A model generated the notes under the pieces. The model was not told the DNA's origin. It saw only the letters and a list, made by a program, of their open reading frames with translations, and did not search any database. A DNA stretch of 64,000 nucleotides from Paenibacillus kobensis NBRC 15729 (GTDB lineage: Bacteria; Bacillota; Bacilli; Paenibacillales; Paenibacillaceae), in NCBI RefSeq assembly GCF_004000825.1, contig NZ_BILZ01000015.1:38610-102609 (forward strand), read 5' to 3'. This document shows positions 1 to 8,072 of the stretch, piece by piece. Numbering within the stretch: position 1 is the first letter of the stretch; every line of letters begins with the position of its first letter. A program made the translations under genes and the position numbers.

Positions 1-263
1 GACAACAAATAGATTGCAGCAAACCAGCGGCGCAGAGTCGTTCTGCTCTTTTCCATTACAGTGCCCGTCGTCAAGGAGTGGTGATGCTTGCAGCGGGAGC
101 ATTCATACAGAGGCAGTCTGCGAGTCATGATGGAATAAGCTTTCGTATTCCCGCAGCAGGAACAGCGAAAGCCGTGCGGCCATTTCAGTTGATACAAATA
201 ATTCGAACAAATATCTTCACTATGAAAATAAGCTTCGAATTCATCAAGAGAAGCAAATGACAT
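1..263 (-). CDS. IS1595-family transposase, N-terminal part (runs off window)
   Basis: The reading frame starts at ATG 263 with a GGAGAG ribosome binding site just upstream and stays open to the window edge, giving 87 residues. The protein has a zinc ribbon with two Cys pairs (CSCC and CSRC) preceded by WPHGFRC, and then a TTGTVMEKSRTTLRRWF stretch. This is the classical start of IS1595/ISXO2-like DDE transposases (zinc-ribbon domain before the catalytic domain). The catalytic part lies outside the window, so whether the element is intact cannot be judged. Transposition of an insertion sequence is the expected role. No terminal inverted repeat could be recognised on this side. Confidence 0.8.
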   Translation of the reverse strand, partial: MSFASLDEFEAYFHSEDICSNYLYQLKWPHGFRCSCCGNTKAYSIMTRRLPLYECSRCKHHHSLTTGTVMEKSRTTLRRWFAAIYLL

Positions 264-315
264 ATCGCACTCTCCTTAAAATGTCTCAATAAACAGGAAC
301 AAATATTCTTATTTT

Positions 316-344
316 ATTATATCGAACATATGTTCTGTTTTCAA
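316..344 (-). promoter_or_regulatory. Promoter of the transposase gene with a LexA-like box in the spacer
   Basis: On the minus strand a -35 TTGAAA (339-344) is followed after exactly 17 bases by a -10 TATAAT (316-321). The spacer contains CGAACATATGTTCT (323-336), which differs at one position from the Bacillus LexA/DinR consensus CGAACRNRYGTTYC. Transcription would start about 45 bases before the transposase ATG. LexA repression is inference from the motif and its position. Confidence 0.65.
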
Positions 345-778
345 TGTTTTTTCGAAAAATAAATGAATAATCTTTCATACCCTTTTGCGATGACATTATT
401 GATTAGTTCAATGATTCAGGAACGGGGTATTACGACTTATTCCTGAGCGGTGAGTTGAGAATAAGCTTGCAAACAGACTATATGGGAAGTATTGATTTAC
501 AATAAATGTAAGTAACTACGGACCCAACCTGAGCAGAAGGGATAGTGGAGCAAAGAACTGAACTAGAGCTTGAGCTAGGGCAAGAGCAAGAGCAAGAGGG
601 AGTATTAAGGGAAGAGTGATCTAGGAAGCATGGAGTAGTGGAGAGAAGGGAGGCAATTGAGTCGCGGGAAGGAAAGGACTTTAAGCAAATAAGACCGTTT
701 GGAGAAGGGGAATGTCAACTGATATGAGAAGACGCAAATGATTTGCAGATATTTGTAATTTCAAATGCTATTCGAGAT
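345..778. other. Gene-free stretch with purine-rich low-complexity DNA
   Basis: No convincing coding region was found between the transposase promoter and the yktB terminator. Around 540-660 the plus strand is strongly purine-rich, with short GCAAGA-type hexamer repeats at about 579-598 and GAGCTTGAGCT just before. No ribosome binding site is paired with a credible frame. It may be decayed sequence next to the insertion element. Confidence 0.5.
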
Positions 779-780
779 AA

Positions 781-819
781 AAAAAGACCATTTCGAGTGA
801 GATCGGAATGGTCTTTTTT
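781..819 (-). terminator. Rho-independent terminator of yktB
   Basis: AAAAAGACCATT (781-792) pairs with AATGGTCTTTTT (807-818). Read on the minus strand this is a stem ending in a run of T, directly after the yktB stop codon. Confidence 0.85.
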
Positions 820-823
820 CTGT

Positions 824-1492
824 TTAGCCTTGGCTTGTTGCGAGACGGTACAGAGGCATTAACGTCTCGAATGTTTGCTGAGCGGTCCGCAGGAGCGCCT
901 CGCCGTCGCTTACGGCAGGGTCGTTCGGCTGAAGGTGGCGGCCAATCAGCAGTTCTGCGGATTTGACGTCGCGGAAGCGAACCAGCGCGGTACGCCAGTC
1001 GTCTGTGTCCATACCGGATACAGGCGTCGAGTCTTTCTTCATATGATCCAGCGAAATGACGTAATCGTCAGGTACGGTGCGGATGACCGTATCCAGTTCG
1101 TTAAGCAGCGTGGCTGCGACGTTTGATTTAGACGGAAGTTCGTAGATAAAGGCGAGCCACATAAACAGATGGTCTTCGAACAAACCGAGTTGAAAATGTG
1201 GATGCGCTTTATAGCCCCGCTTATTCTCGCACAATGCGAGCCAAGTGTCTTTGGGAGGGTTGACGGTTCTGCGGGCGTGCTTGGCAACATGAAGGAATAG
1301 CTCGCCTCCAACTGACGGAGCGAGCTCGGCTGTCAGCTGCTCTCCGAGCGCTTGGAATTTAGGACGAATCTGGGATTGAATAGCGGCCATACGCTGCTCA
1401 AGTCCATCTATCGTAAATACCGCAAAGTCGTTGGCAAGAAAACCTGCGTCGTGAACTTCGATGGAAGCAGGCGTAGTTGGTGTAAGTGTCAT
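824..1492 (-). CDS. yktB: DUF1054 / UPF0637 protein YktB
   Basis: Small soluble protein of the UPF0637 family. It matches the family along its length, with HVAKHARRTVNPP, a tryptophan shortly after, NKRGYK and HFQLGLFEDHLF in the usual order, and a C-terminal SLDHMKKD segment. The biochemical function of the family is not known. The frame is open from an ATG at 1519, but that codon has no ribosome binding site and sits on the end of the preceding gene. The ATG at 1492 has TTAGGAG upstream and gives the usual family length, so it is preferred. It lies directly behind the response regulator gene and may be co-transcribed with it. Confidence 0.85.
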   Translation of the reverse strand: MTLTPTTPASIEVHDAGFLANDFAVFTIDGLEQRMAAIQSQIRPKFQALGEQLTAELAPSVGGELFLHVAKHARRTVNPPKDTWLALCENKRGYKAHPHFQLGLFEDHLFMWLAFIYELPSKSNVAATLLNELDTVIRTVPDDYVISLDHMKKDSTPVSGMDTDDWRTALVRFRDVKSAELLIGRHLQPNDPAVSDGEALLRTAQQTFETLMPLYRLATSQG

Positions 1493-1526
1493 GTTTGATA
1501 TGTCGCTCCTAACTTTCATAACTTGA

Positions 1527-2210
1527 TTAAGGTAACTTCAAATAAAAGATAGCGATTTGGGTTCGGTCGCGCAGTTCCAGTTTGTCCAGTATTTCAGAAA
1601 TGTAGTTTTTGACTGTCCCTTCGCTCAAAAATAGTGCTGCGGCAATCTCTTTGTTCGATAACCCATCCGCTATATGGCGGACGATCGTTTGCTCTGCGCC
1701 TGTTAGTCCAAATGAGCTCAAATCACGCACGCGATCGGGTGGATTTATTGGTTGCGCGCCCCCGGTGCCCGTTTTGGATTCATTAGCAGGCGAGGATTGA
1801 ATCATGCCCGCTAGTTTGCGAGCAACGTCGGGATGAATGAGAAGAGAGCCTTCGAACACGGTTTTAATGCCGCTGACAATACGGCTCGGCGGGACGTTCT
1901 TGAGAAGGTACCCGTTGGCCCCGTGCTGAATCGCCGCCGCAATGTACTCATCATCGTCGAACGTCGTCAGAACGAGTACGGCAGGAGCGGGAGTCAGCGA
2001 TTTGATAAGCCGCGTTCCTTCAACTCCGTCGCAGCCAGGCATGCGCATATCCATAAGTACGACATCAACATGGTTAGCGGATGCGAATTCGTACGCTTCC
2101 TTGCCATCTTTGCACGTTCCGGCAACCGTCAGGTCTGGATCCAGCCCGAGTATGACCTGCATGCTTTCGCGAATGAACGGATCGTCGTCGACGATTAATA
2201 TCGAAATCAT
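1527..2210 (-). CDS. NarL/LuxR-type response regulator of an ABC-transporter-linked two-component system
   Basis: Receiver domain at residues 1-120 with the acidic pocket D8-D10, phosphoacceptor D54 (LMDMRMPG), T82/T83 and K104. A linker follows, then a LuxR-type HTH at about 160-227 (LTGAEQ...GLSNKEIAAAL...TVKNYISEIL). It belongs to the DesR/LnrK/YvfU group. It sits 23 bases behind the sensor kinase gene, and both diverge from an LnrLMN-like exporter operon, so it most likely activates that operon through the palindrome in the intergenic region. The ribosome binding site is weak, suggesting coupling with the kinase gene. Orthology to LnrK is inferred from context, not proven. Confidence 0.9.
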   Translation of the reverse strand: MISILIVDDDPFIRESMQVILGLDPDLTVAGTCKDGKEAYEFASANHVDVVLMDMRMPGCDGVEGTRLIKSLTPAPAVLVLTTFDDDEYIAAAIQHGANGYLLKNVPPSRIVSGIKTVFEGSLLIHPDVARKLAGMIQSSPANESKTGTGGAQPINPPDRVRDLSSFGLTGAEQTIVRHIADGLSNKEIAAALFLSEGTVKNYISEILDKLELRDRTQIAIFYLKLP

Positions 2211-2233
2211 TGATTAGCCAACTTTCTATGAAT

Positions 2234-3379
2234 TTATCCGGCCGTTTCCTGTAAGGCAGGCAGCCAGGTCGTAACGGAAAAGCGTTGACCGTTCTGCCAA
2301 TCGCAATCGATTACGCCGCCGACAAGCGCTGCTCTTTCGATCATGCCGCGCATCCCAAGGCCATTCGTGACAGGGCCCTCTGGCATGCGTCCGTTATTCG
2401 CGATGATGAGTGCCGTTCCGTCTTTGCGGTAATCGACAACGACCGTAACTTCCGTTGCTCCCCCATGGCGCATAGCATTCGTAATTGCTTCTTGAGCGTT
2501 CCGGTACAGTACATATTCCATACTTGGATAGAGAGCATGCGGTTCTCCTGCATAGGAGAGAAATACGCTGATTCCGAGCGACGAGCTTGCTTCATTCACC
2601 AGCTTCTCCATTGAATAGACACGGCTGTCCGCATCCGATGCGGACAGCTTGCGGACGGTATGGCGCATCCGTTCCATACTGATTTGAAGCTGGTCGCGTA
2701 TTTGCTCCACCGTATGGCGTGCCCGCCCTGTATCGGCATCGAATAAATGAAGTGCGGCCTCGGCCATCATTTTGACCCGTATCAGCTGGTGGCCAAGATC
2801 GTCATGAATATCTCTTGCGATCCGGTTTCGTTCCTCTGTCTGAGCGTACAATTCGATCTGTGCTGCATAGTCGAGCAATCGGCGCCGGACCGCTTCAAGT
2901 TCTTCGTGTTGATTCGCGAGCTTGTCGTACAACTGCTCGGTACGTTCGCGCCGGTCGGCTAACTGCCTTGCTGCGATCAATACGGCTGCTAACATCAGCC
3001 ATAGCAGTCCATCGGATACTTTCAGTTCCGTCGCTCTCTGATCTAATGCAGTAATCTGAATAGCCAAGCCGCCGATTGTCCATAAGATGAGTGCGCTTGG
3101 AGGCAGCGATAGAGAGAAGACTGCAATCAATGTCGAGTAGGGGAGCAGGTGCAGGAAGCCCCCCCATTCATAAGACATTGCTCCGAATCCAATCAGCTCG
3201 GCTATAGCAATGGGCACGGTGAAGCGCGGGAATTGCTCGCTAGTTCTTGCAGCAAGCAGAGCCAGCAGGACACAAATGATGAATGTGCTGGTGGATATTT
3301 CGATCGGGCGAATCAATAAGGTTGCTACAGCCGGAATGATGATGAACAAGTGGCGCAACCATCTCATGAGCAGCGTCAT
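2234..3379 (-). CDS. DesK-type sensor histidine kinase (HisKA_3)
   Basis: About five hydrophobic segments occupy residues 10-140, with hardly any extracellular domain. A coiled-coil follows, then the HisKA_3 phosphoacceptor motif RDIHDDLGHQ with H192 and a C-terminal HATPase with an N-box (QEAITNAMRHGG) and a G-box (NGLGMRGMIERA). Kinases of this shape sense membrane state or membrane-acting antibiotics. The partner response regulator follows directly, and the divergent operon encodes an LnrLMN-like exporter, the arrangement expected for a detector of membrane-active compounds. GGGAG lies eight bases before the ATG. Confidence 0.9.
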   Translation of the reverse strand: MTLLMRWLRHLFIIIPAVATLLIRPIEISTSTFIICVLLALLAARTSEQFPRFTVPIAIAELIGFGAMSYEWGGFLHLLPYSTLIAVFSLSLPPSALILWTIGGLAIQITALDQRATELKVSDGLLWLMLAAVLIAARQLADRRERTEQLYDKLANQHEELEAVRRRLLDYAAQIELYAQTEERNRIARDIHDDLGHQLIRVKMMAEAALHLFDADTGRARHTVEQIRDQLQISMERMRHTVRKLSASDADSRVYSMEKLVNEASSSLGISVFLSYAGEPHALYPSMEYVLYRNAQEAITNAMRHGGATEVTVVVDYRKDGTALIIANNGRMPEGPVTNGLGMRGMIERAALVGGVIDCDWQNGQRFSVTTWLPALQETAG

Positions 3380-3443
3380 GCTATGAACTCCCTAAAATTG
3401 TTTTGTTACATTATACCACAGCGGTTTCGCCTGTCGGCTCATA

Positions 3444-3511
3444 AAATGACTTTTGTCATTTCCATCAAATGACTTTCGAGACCTGCGGCAATGAAACGGA
3501 AGACTTACAAT
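3444..3511 (+). promoter_or_regulatory. Palindromic operator and activator-dependent promoter of the lnrL-like operon
   Basis: AAATGAC-TTTT-GTCATTT (3444-3461) is a perfect palindrome, and a third half-site AAATGAC follows at 3468-3474. A -10-like TACAAT is at 3506-3511, but no -35 is recognisable 17 bases upstream. The repeats are centred at roughly -65 and -47 from the expected start, fitting activation by a NarL-type regulator. TF identity is inferred from the neighbouring response regulator. Confidence 0.6.
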
Positions 3512-3549
3512 AAAGTCAATGAATGAGATATCGAGAGGATGAAAAATAA

Positions 3550-4494
3550 ATGAGCAAACTCGTGGAATTCAAAGAAGTCGTGAAAAAATACGAAGCCGTA
3601 ACGACAGTCAACTATTTAACGTTGGATATCGAAGAAGGCGAAATTTTCGGATTGCTTGGACCGAACGGAGCAGGCAAGAGCACGACGATCAGCATGCTGT
3701 CAGGACTGGTGGAACTGAGCGGCGGAGATATTCTCGTAGGGGGACGTTCCATAAAGAGAAGCCCGATCGAAGTGAAGCGTCAAATCGGAATTGTTCCTCA
3801 AGAGCTAGCGTTGTATGAATTGCTTTCGGCCAGAGAGAACGTCACTTTCTTCGGCAAGCTGTACGGGTTGCGCGGGAAACTGCTGCAGGAACGGGTCGAC
3901 GAAGCGCTTCGATTCGTAGGGCTTCTGGATAAGGCGAAAGATAAGCCCTCGACGTTCTCCGGCGGCATGAAGCGGCGGCTCAATATCGCTTGTGCTATCG
4001 TACACCGGCCGAAGCTGATCGTGATGGATGAGCCGACGGTAGGCATCGATCCGCAATCCCGCAACCATATTTTGAACTCGGTCCGTGAGCTCAACCGGCT
4101 AGGCTCGACTGTGATTTATACGAGTCACTATATGGAGGAAGTTGAAGCGATCTGCACGCGTGTAGGGGTAATCGACCGCGGCAAGCTTATCGCTTGCGGA
4201 ACGAAGGAACAGTTAATTTTGCAGTCGGGTCAAGAAGATAAGCTTGTGCTCGAACTCGACCGTGATTCGCAAGAGGCGGTAACTGAAATTAGCAGCCATC
4301 CGCGCGTTAACAATGTGAACCGGGTGAAAGACGGCCAACTGGAAATCGGAATCAAAGATTCTCCTACCGTGCTGCAGGACTTGTTGTTCATTCTTAATAA
4401 GCATAGCGTTTCGGTGCGCAAGCTGACGCGGATTGAACCGGGACTGGAAACGCTGTTCCTGCAATTGACGGGCCGCACTCTGCGGGACGCTTAA
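3550..4494 (+). CDS. lnrL: ABC exporter ATP-binding protein, LnrL-like
   Basis: Cytoplasmic ATPase that would power the two membrane subunits encoded next. Walker A GPNGAGKST is at 37-45, Q-loop in VPQELALYE, signature SGGMKRR at 137-143, Walker B LIVMDEP at 156-162 with catalytic E161, and the switch H193. A C-terminal ~90-residue extension is typical of drug-exporter (DrrA-like) ATPases. The 314-residue length and the order ATPase, 394-aa permease, 384-aa permease with a divergent kinase/regulator pair resemble Bacillus subtilis LnrJKLMN (YfiJKLMN), which protects against linearmycin-type polyenes. Substrate here is not known. Confidence 0.85.
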   Translation: MSKLVEFKEVVKKYEAVTTVNYLTLDIEEGEIFGLLGPNGAGKSTTISMLSGLVELSGGDILVGGRSIKRSPIEVKRQIGIVPQELALYELLSARENVTFFGKLYGLRGKLLQERVDEALRFVGLLDKAKDKPSTFSGGMKRRLNIACAIVHRPKLIVMDEPTVGIDPQSRNHILNSVRELNRLGSTVIYTSHYMEEVEAICTRVGVIDRGKLIACGTKEQLILQSGQEDKLVLELDRDSQEAVTEISSHPRVNNVNRVKDGQLEIGIKDSPTVLQDLLFILNKHSVSVRKLTRIEPGLETLFLQLTGRTLRDA

Positions 4495-4513
4495 CTGAAA
4501 AGGGGTGAATGGA

Positions 4514-5692
4514 ATGAATACGTTTTGGACGGCTGCAAAGTATCAAATGCTAACGTTCTTTCGCAGGAAAAATGTGATGCTGCTCATGTTCGGGCTGCCG
4601 CTTCTCATTATATTTCTGCTAGGCAACACATTCGGCGGGCAGATGGAGCCTGCAAAAGTTGCGGTTTATATCGGAGACCAAGGTGCATTGCACGATTCGA
4701 TTAACACATTCTGGCATTCGGATACTATTAAGCCATATGCGGAAGTTCGCGAGGCAAAATCGGCTGAAGTTGTTAATATGCTCGTCGAGAAAGGGAACGT
4801 CGATTTCGGCGTAATCGTACCCGAAAACTTCTCTTCCCTTGCGGAATCGGGGCAATCGGTTCAGTGGGAACTGCTGGAGGGGCATGACGACGAACGGAAT
4901 ATTGCAGCGCGCGCTGTGGCGGAGCGATATCTGTCGGAAGCAAACCTGCAGCAGGCCGCAGCCATGACAGGCTTCGGCAGTGTAGAAGCGTTTGCTCCTC
5001 TATCGGAAGAAGGCGGAGATGCTTCGGAAAAGGCTCAAGATTCGGTTGTCGTCGGAACGCTGGGTGCAGGCGCAGATCATTTGTTCGGCTCGGTGTCGGC
5101 CATGCAATATTATGCAGTAGCGAACCTCATTCTGTTTCTCCTCCTCATTGGTATGACCGGGATGGTTGCCTTGCTGACGGAGAAGAAGAACAATACGTTG
5201 CAGCGGATCTATTCGCAACCGGTTAATTTCAAGCTTGTCGTGTACGGAAAACTTGGCGGAGTAGTTGGTATCGGTCTGCTCCTGTCCGCTTTCATCGTCC
5301 TGTTCACTTCGCAAGTTTATGATGTGGATTGGGGTAACCGGCTTGATCTTGTTGCACTGGTATGTCTGCTGACGATCTTGGCCGGGGTCGGATTGACCGT
5401 CGTTATCGCCTCGTTCGGGACAACGCCGAAAGCTTTCCAGTCTCTATATCAGGTGATTTCGTTCGTCGCATTGTTCCTTAGCGGCGGTATGGTGGCGAAT
5501 CTAAGCGGAACACTTGGCGACATCGGGAAGTTTACTCTTAATTACTGGTCGACGAAAGGGCTGAGAGGCGTGATGAACGGAGCAAGCGGCGCAGAATTGT
5601 GGGAGCCGGTCGGTATTTTGGCGGCAGTTGCCGTCGTGTTGATTACATTAGGTGCGATGCGCCTCTCCAAGGTGGTGAAACAACATGCCTAG
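4514..5692 (+). CDS. lnrM: ABC-2 type exporter permease, LnrM-like
   Basis: ABC-2 membrane protein. One N-terminal hydrophobic segment (about residues 20-40, LMFGLPLLIIFLLG) is followed by a ~170-residue external domain and then five C-terminal membrane helices, the usual type V exporter topology. The frame is open from a GTG nine bases upstream, but AAAAGGGG is correctly placed for ATG 4514. The end overlaps the next permease gene by eight bases, so the two subunits are probably translated together and form a heterodimeric channel with the ATPase upstream. Confidence 0.85.
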   Translation: MNTFWTAAKYQMLTFFRRKNVMLLMFGLPLLIIFLLGNTFGGQMEPAKVAVYIGDQGALHDSINTFWHSDTIKPYAEVREAKSAEVVNMLVEKGNVDFGVIVPENFSSLAESGQSVQWELLEGHDDERNIAARAVAERYLSEANLQQAAAMTGFGSVEAFAPLSEEGGDASEKAQDSVVVGTLGAGADHLFGSVSAMQYYAVANLILFLLLIGMTGMVALLTEKKNNTLQRIYSQPVNFKLVVYGKLGGVVGIGLLLSAFIVLFTSQVYDVDWGNRLDLVALVCLLTILAGVGLTVVIASFGTTPKAFQSLYQVISFVALFLSGGMVANLSGTLGDIGKFTLNYWSTKGLRGVMNGASGAELWEPVGILAAVAVVLITLGAMRLSKVVKQHA

Positions 5693-6839
5693 TCTCATTA
5701 TTGCTTCCATGCTAGTCAAAAGAATGTTCGCAAGCCGTCGTGACATTCTGACCAGTCTTATCCTTCCTGCCGTCGTGCTTGCAGTTATCGTAGGTTTGTT
5801 CGCTTCCCAGTTGAATGAGAAAGCTCATATAACGGTATTGAACAGCGATGAAGGCGCCTACGGTCAACAACTGACCTCTATGATCGAGAAAGAATCAATG
5901 TATGAAATTGAAGTCGTATCGAGCGGAACAGAAGAACAGCAGAAACAATGGGTTCAAGAAGGCGATGCGGATGCCGCTATTGTAATCCCGGCATCCTTCT
6001 CGAAGCAGCTTCTCGCCGGCAATAAGCCGCAAATCGTGATGTACCGCATGAATGAGCAGCTGTGGAACGCATCTTTGCAACTGACGCTTCAAGCTGAAAC
6101 GGATCGGATGCATCAAGCTGCCGCACTGCTTGCGAACAGCGGCTCGCTGAACGAAGCGAATCTGACGAAGTTGCTGGAGCAGGACCGGAAGCAATTGATC
6201 ACCTCCACAGAAGCGGATACGAAGCTCGGCAGCACTATCTCCCAGCCGATGGTTATCGGATTGATGCTGATGTTTGTCCTCTTGCTTGTCACGAAGTCCA
6301 TCTCGCTCGTTATGGAAGACCGGGAGCATCGGACGATGGCCCGGATGTTCACAGCGCCTGTGCGTGCGTTTCAAATCGCGCTCGGCAACTTCTTGGGCGT
6401 ATTCCTGGTCGGCACCATTCAATTAGCGATCATGGTTGCTCTGTCATGCTACGTGTTCGGGTATGATCCAGGCTTCGCCCCGATCAATCTGTTCTTGCTG
6501 CTCGAATTCTTCCTGCTCGCGGCTGTCGGACTGACCTCTGCTTTCGCAGGACTCGTACGCAATGGCATGCAGATGGGGCAGATGAGCACGCTTATCATTA
6601 CACCGACCTGTATGCTAAGCGGATGCTTCTGGCCGATCTCGATGATGCCGGAATATATGCAAAAACTAGCCAATTTTACTCCGCAGAAATGGGTGCTTGA
6701 AGCGGCGGACCATCTATCCGCTGGAGGAGGCGCGTCTGACATTGCGATTCCGGTCGTCATTCTTGTCCTGTTCGCCCTCGTAATGCTCGCGTTCGGCGCA
6801 GTAGTACTCCGTCCGAGCCGCAAGGCTGTTAGCGGTTAA
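5685..6839 (+). CDS. lnrN: ABC-2 type exporter permease, LnrN-like
   Basis: Second ABC-2 permease of the operon, with an N-terminal helix at about 12-38, an external domain with a KESMYEIEVVSS stretch, and a C-terminal bundle that starts with VIGLMLMFVLLLV. The start overlaps the stop of the preceding permease gene. Length (384 aa) agrees with LnrN/YfiN. It should pair with the LnrM-like subunit to export a membrane-active compound. The final gene of the operon is followed by a 14-bp GC-rich hairpin. Confidence 0.85.
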   Translation: MPSLIIASMLVKRMFASRRDILTSLILPAVVLAVIVGLFASQLNEKAHITVLNSDEGAYGQQLTSMIEKESMYEIEVVSSGTEEQQKQWVQEGDADAAIVIPASFSKQLLAGNKPQIVMYRMNEQLWNASLQLTLQAETDRMHQAAALLANSGSLNEANLTKLLEQDRKQLITSTEADTKLGSTISQPMVIGLMLMFVLLLVTKSISLVMEDREHRTMARMFTAPVRAFQIALGNFLGVFLVGTIQLAIMVALSCYVFGYDPGFAPINLFLLLEFFLLAAVGLTSAFAGLVRNGMQMGQMSTLIITPTCMLSGCFWPISMMPEYMQKLANFTPQKWVLEAADHLSAGGGASDIAIPVVILVLFALVMLAFGAVVLRPSRKAVSG

Positions 6840-6856
6840 TTCGAAGGTTGTCCATA

Positions 6857-6898
6857 CGAAGAGGCGCAGCGCCGTTCATCGGCTGCTGCGCCTCTTCG
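6857..6898 (+). terminator. GC-rich hairpin after the exporter operon
   Basis: CGAAGAGGCGCAG (6857-6869) is perfectly complementary to CTGCGCCTCTTCG (6886-6898). No T-run follows, so it may act as an mRNA 3' stabiliser rather than a full terminator. Confidence 0.55.
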
Positions 6899-7218
6899 CA
6901 CCTATGGAATGAAAGCGCATAACCATGCGCTGCGACGCGGACGCGCAGAGCAAGAACTTTTTTTGCGGAACATGGATATTGAGCAGGGTATGGTGAATAG
7001 GATGACAATACCCCTCTTATTCAACAAGAACACATCGCAGCCGGCGCAGGAGGTCGATTTGTCTAACGGCCGGGACAAATCGGGCGCTCCAGCGTTCAAA
7101 AATAGTCAATAATCCAAGTTGCCAGAACATACGATGAAGTATAAACTAGATACAAGAAGTAATTGTCAGAACATTTCGATAACTGAACAATTACTGCCGA
7201 AGCAAGGGAGGGATTGCC
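6899..7218. other. 320-base stretch without a supported gene
   Basis: Two short overlapping frames exist on opposite strands (6909-7112 plus, 6902-7099 minus). Neither has a ribosome binding site or a recognisable family. The right half is AT-richer and leads into the next gene; no clear promoter could be assigned. Confidence 0.4.
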
Positions 7219-7815
7219 GTGAATAAGAGCCACGAAGTTGAATATTGCAATTTGGAGCTGCGATTCGACCGCCGGCAAATCCAGAATCTCATTCGGGATC
7301 TTATCCAGGAAGGTTACTCATTGTATTGGAGCGAGACGGAATACCAATTTTTGATTTCGATCCGGACCGGACGCAAGCTCGTTAAGCTCCGGTTCCAGCG
7401 CATCAAGCAGCGTTACAAAATCGTCGGGGACTATCTGATCAAAGACGAAAAGTTGTCGGAGTTAATTGAAAAGTTGATTAACGACACTCGGGGACACGCA
7501 GTCGTCAAACGGATCAAAGATCGTCAAATCGTTATTGAGAACATTATGTTCGGTGAAATTATACGTTTAGTGGAGGTGTCCGGCATGGAACATCGGATTA
7601 TTTATCAAAAAAAACCGTTCGTTACGATCGAAGAGATGATTCAGGCGTTCCAGTCGAAAAGGGCGGAGGAACGTGCAGCCGTCCTGCGCTACGAGCTCGA
7701 TTACGAGCTGTCGGTACTATACGAAGCGTTGTCGAACCATGATGAGGAGACGATTCAGGCATCGAAGGAAAGACTCGTCGGATTAAGATCTGAAATGCTG
7801 CAGCTGGAGCTATAA
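7219..7815 (+). CDS. Conserved-looking protein of unknown function
   Basis: The GTG start at 7219 has AAGGGAGGG upstream. The 198-residue product is soluble and highly charged, without signal peptide or membrane segment. Residues 1-75 look like an alpha/beta domain (EYCNLELRFDRR, FLISIRTGRKLVKLRFQRIK). A middle part ends with a possible strand pair (IVIENIMFGEII), and residues 130-198 are a long predicted helix with heptad-like spacing (EERAAVLRYELDYELSVLYEAL). I do not recognise the family. It is monocistronic, followed by a clear terminator. Confidence 0.8.
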   Translation: MNKSHEVEYCNLELRFDRRQIQNLIRDLIQEGYSLYWSETEYQFLISIRTGRKLVKLRFQRIKQRYKIVGDYLIKDEKLSELIEKLINDTRGHAVVKRIKDRQIVIENIMFGEIIRLVEVSGMEHRIIYQKKPFVTIEEMIQAFQSKRAEERAAVLRYELDYELSVLYEALSNHDEETIQASKERLVGLRSEMLQLEL

Positions 7816-7873
7816 CCGGATTTAAAAAAGCCTGTACAAGGTGCATAGACAATGCGAATACAAGGACAGCATG

Positions 7874-7912
7874 AAGCGGGATTGGAACCTCACGCGAGGA
7901 CCAATCCCGCTT
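7874..7912 (+). terminator. Terminator-like hairpin
   Basis: AAGCGGGATTGG (7874-7885) pairs perfectly with CCAATCCCGCTT (7901-7912). The following T content is modest. Confidence 0.6.
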
Positions 7913-7994
7913 AGTCATGTATAAGATATAACGTTTGCTTAATAGTATGATTAGAAAATGTAATGGTATGCGGCGATTTTTTCCTTGTCGATAG

Positions 7995-8023
7995 TTTTCA
8001 TTAGAGGACAAAACGAGTACAAT
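7995..8023 (+). promoter_or_regulatory. Probable sigma-A promoter of gndA
   Basis: TTTTCA (7995-8000) and TACAAT (8018-8023) are 17 bases apart, about 50 bases before the 6-phosphogluconate dehydrogenase start codon. Confidence 0.5.
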
Positions 8024-8072
8024 AAGAGGTATTGCGAACCATACTATGAGAGAAAAGGGATGGAAGAAACAG

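Noticed and set aside
415..447. TCAGGAA...TTCCTGA arms as an insertion-sequence end or operator
   Set aside because: Only seven base pairs with a long loop; no match to a known terminal repeat.
6902..7112. Overlapping short frames on both strands (67 and 65 aa) after the exporter operon
   Set aside because: Neither has a ribosome binding site, a recognisable family or codon bias, and they exclude each other.
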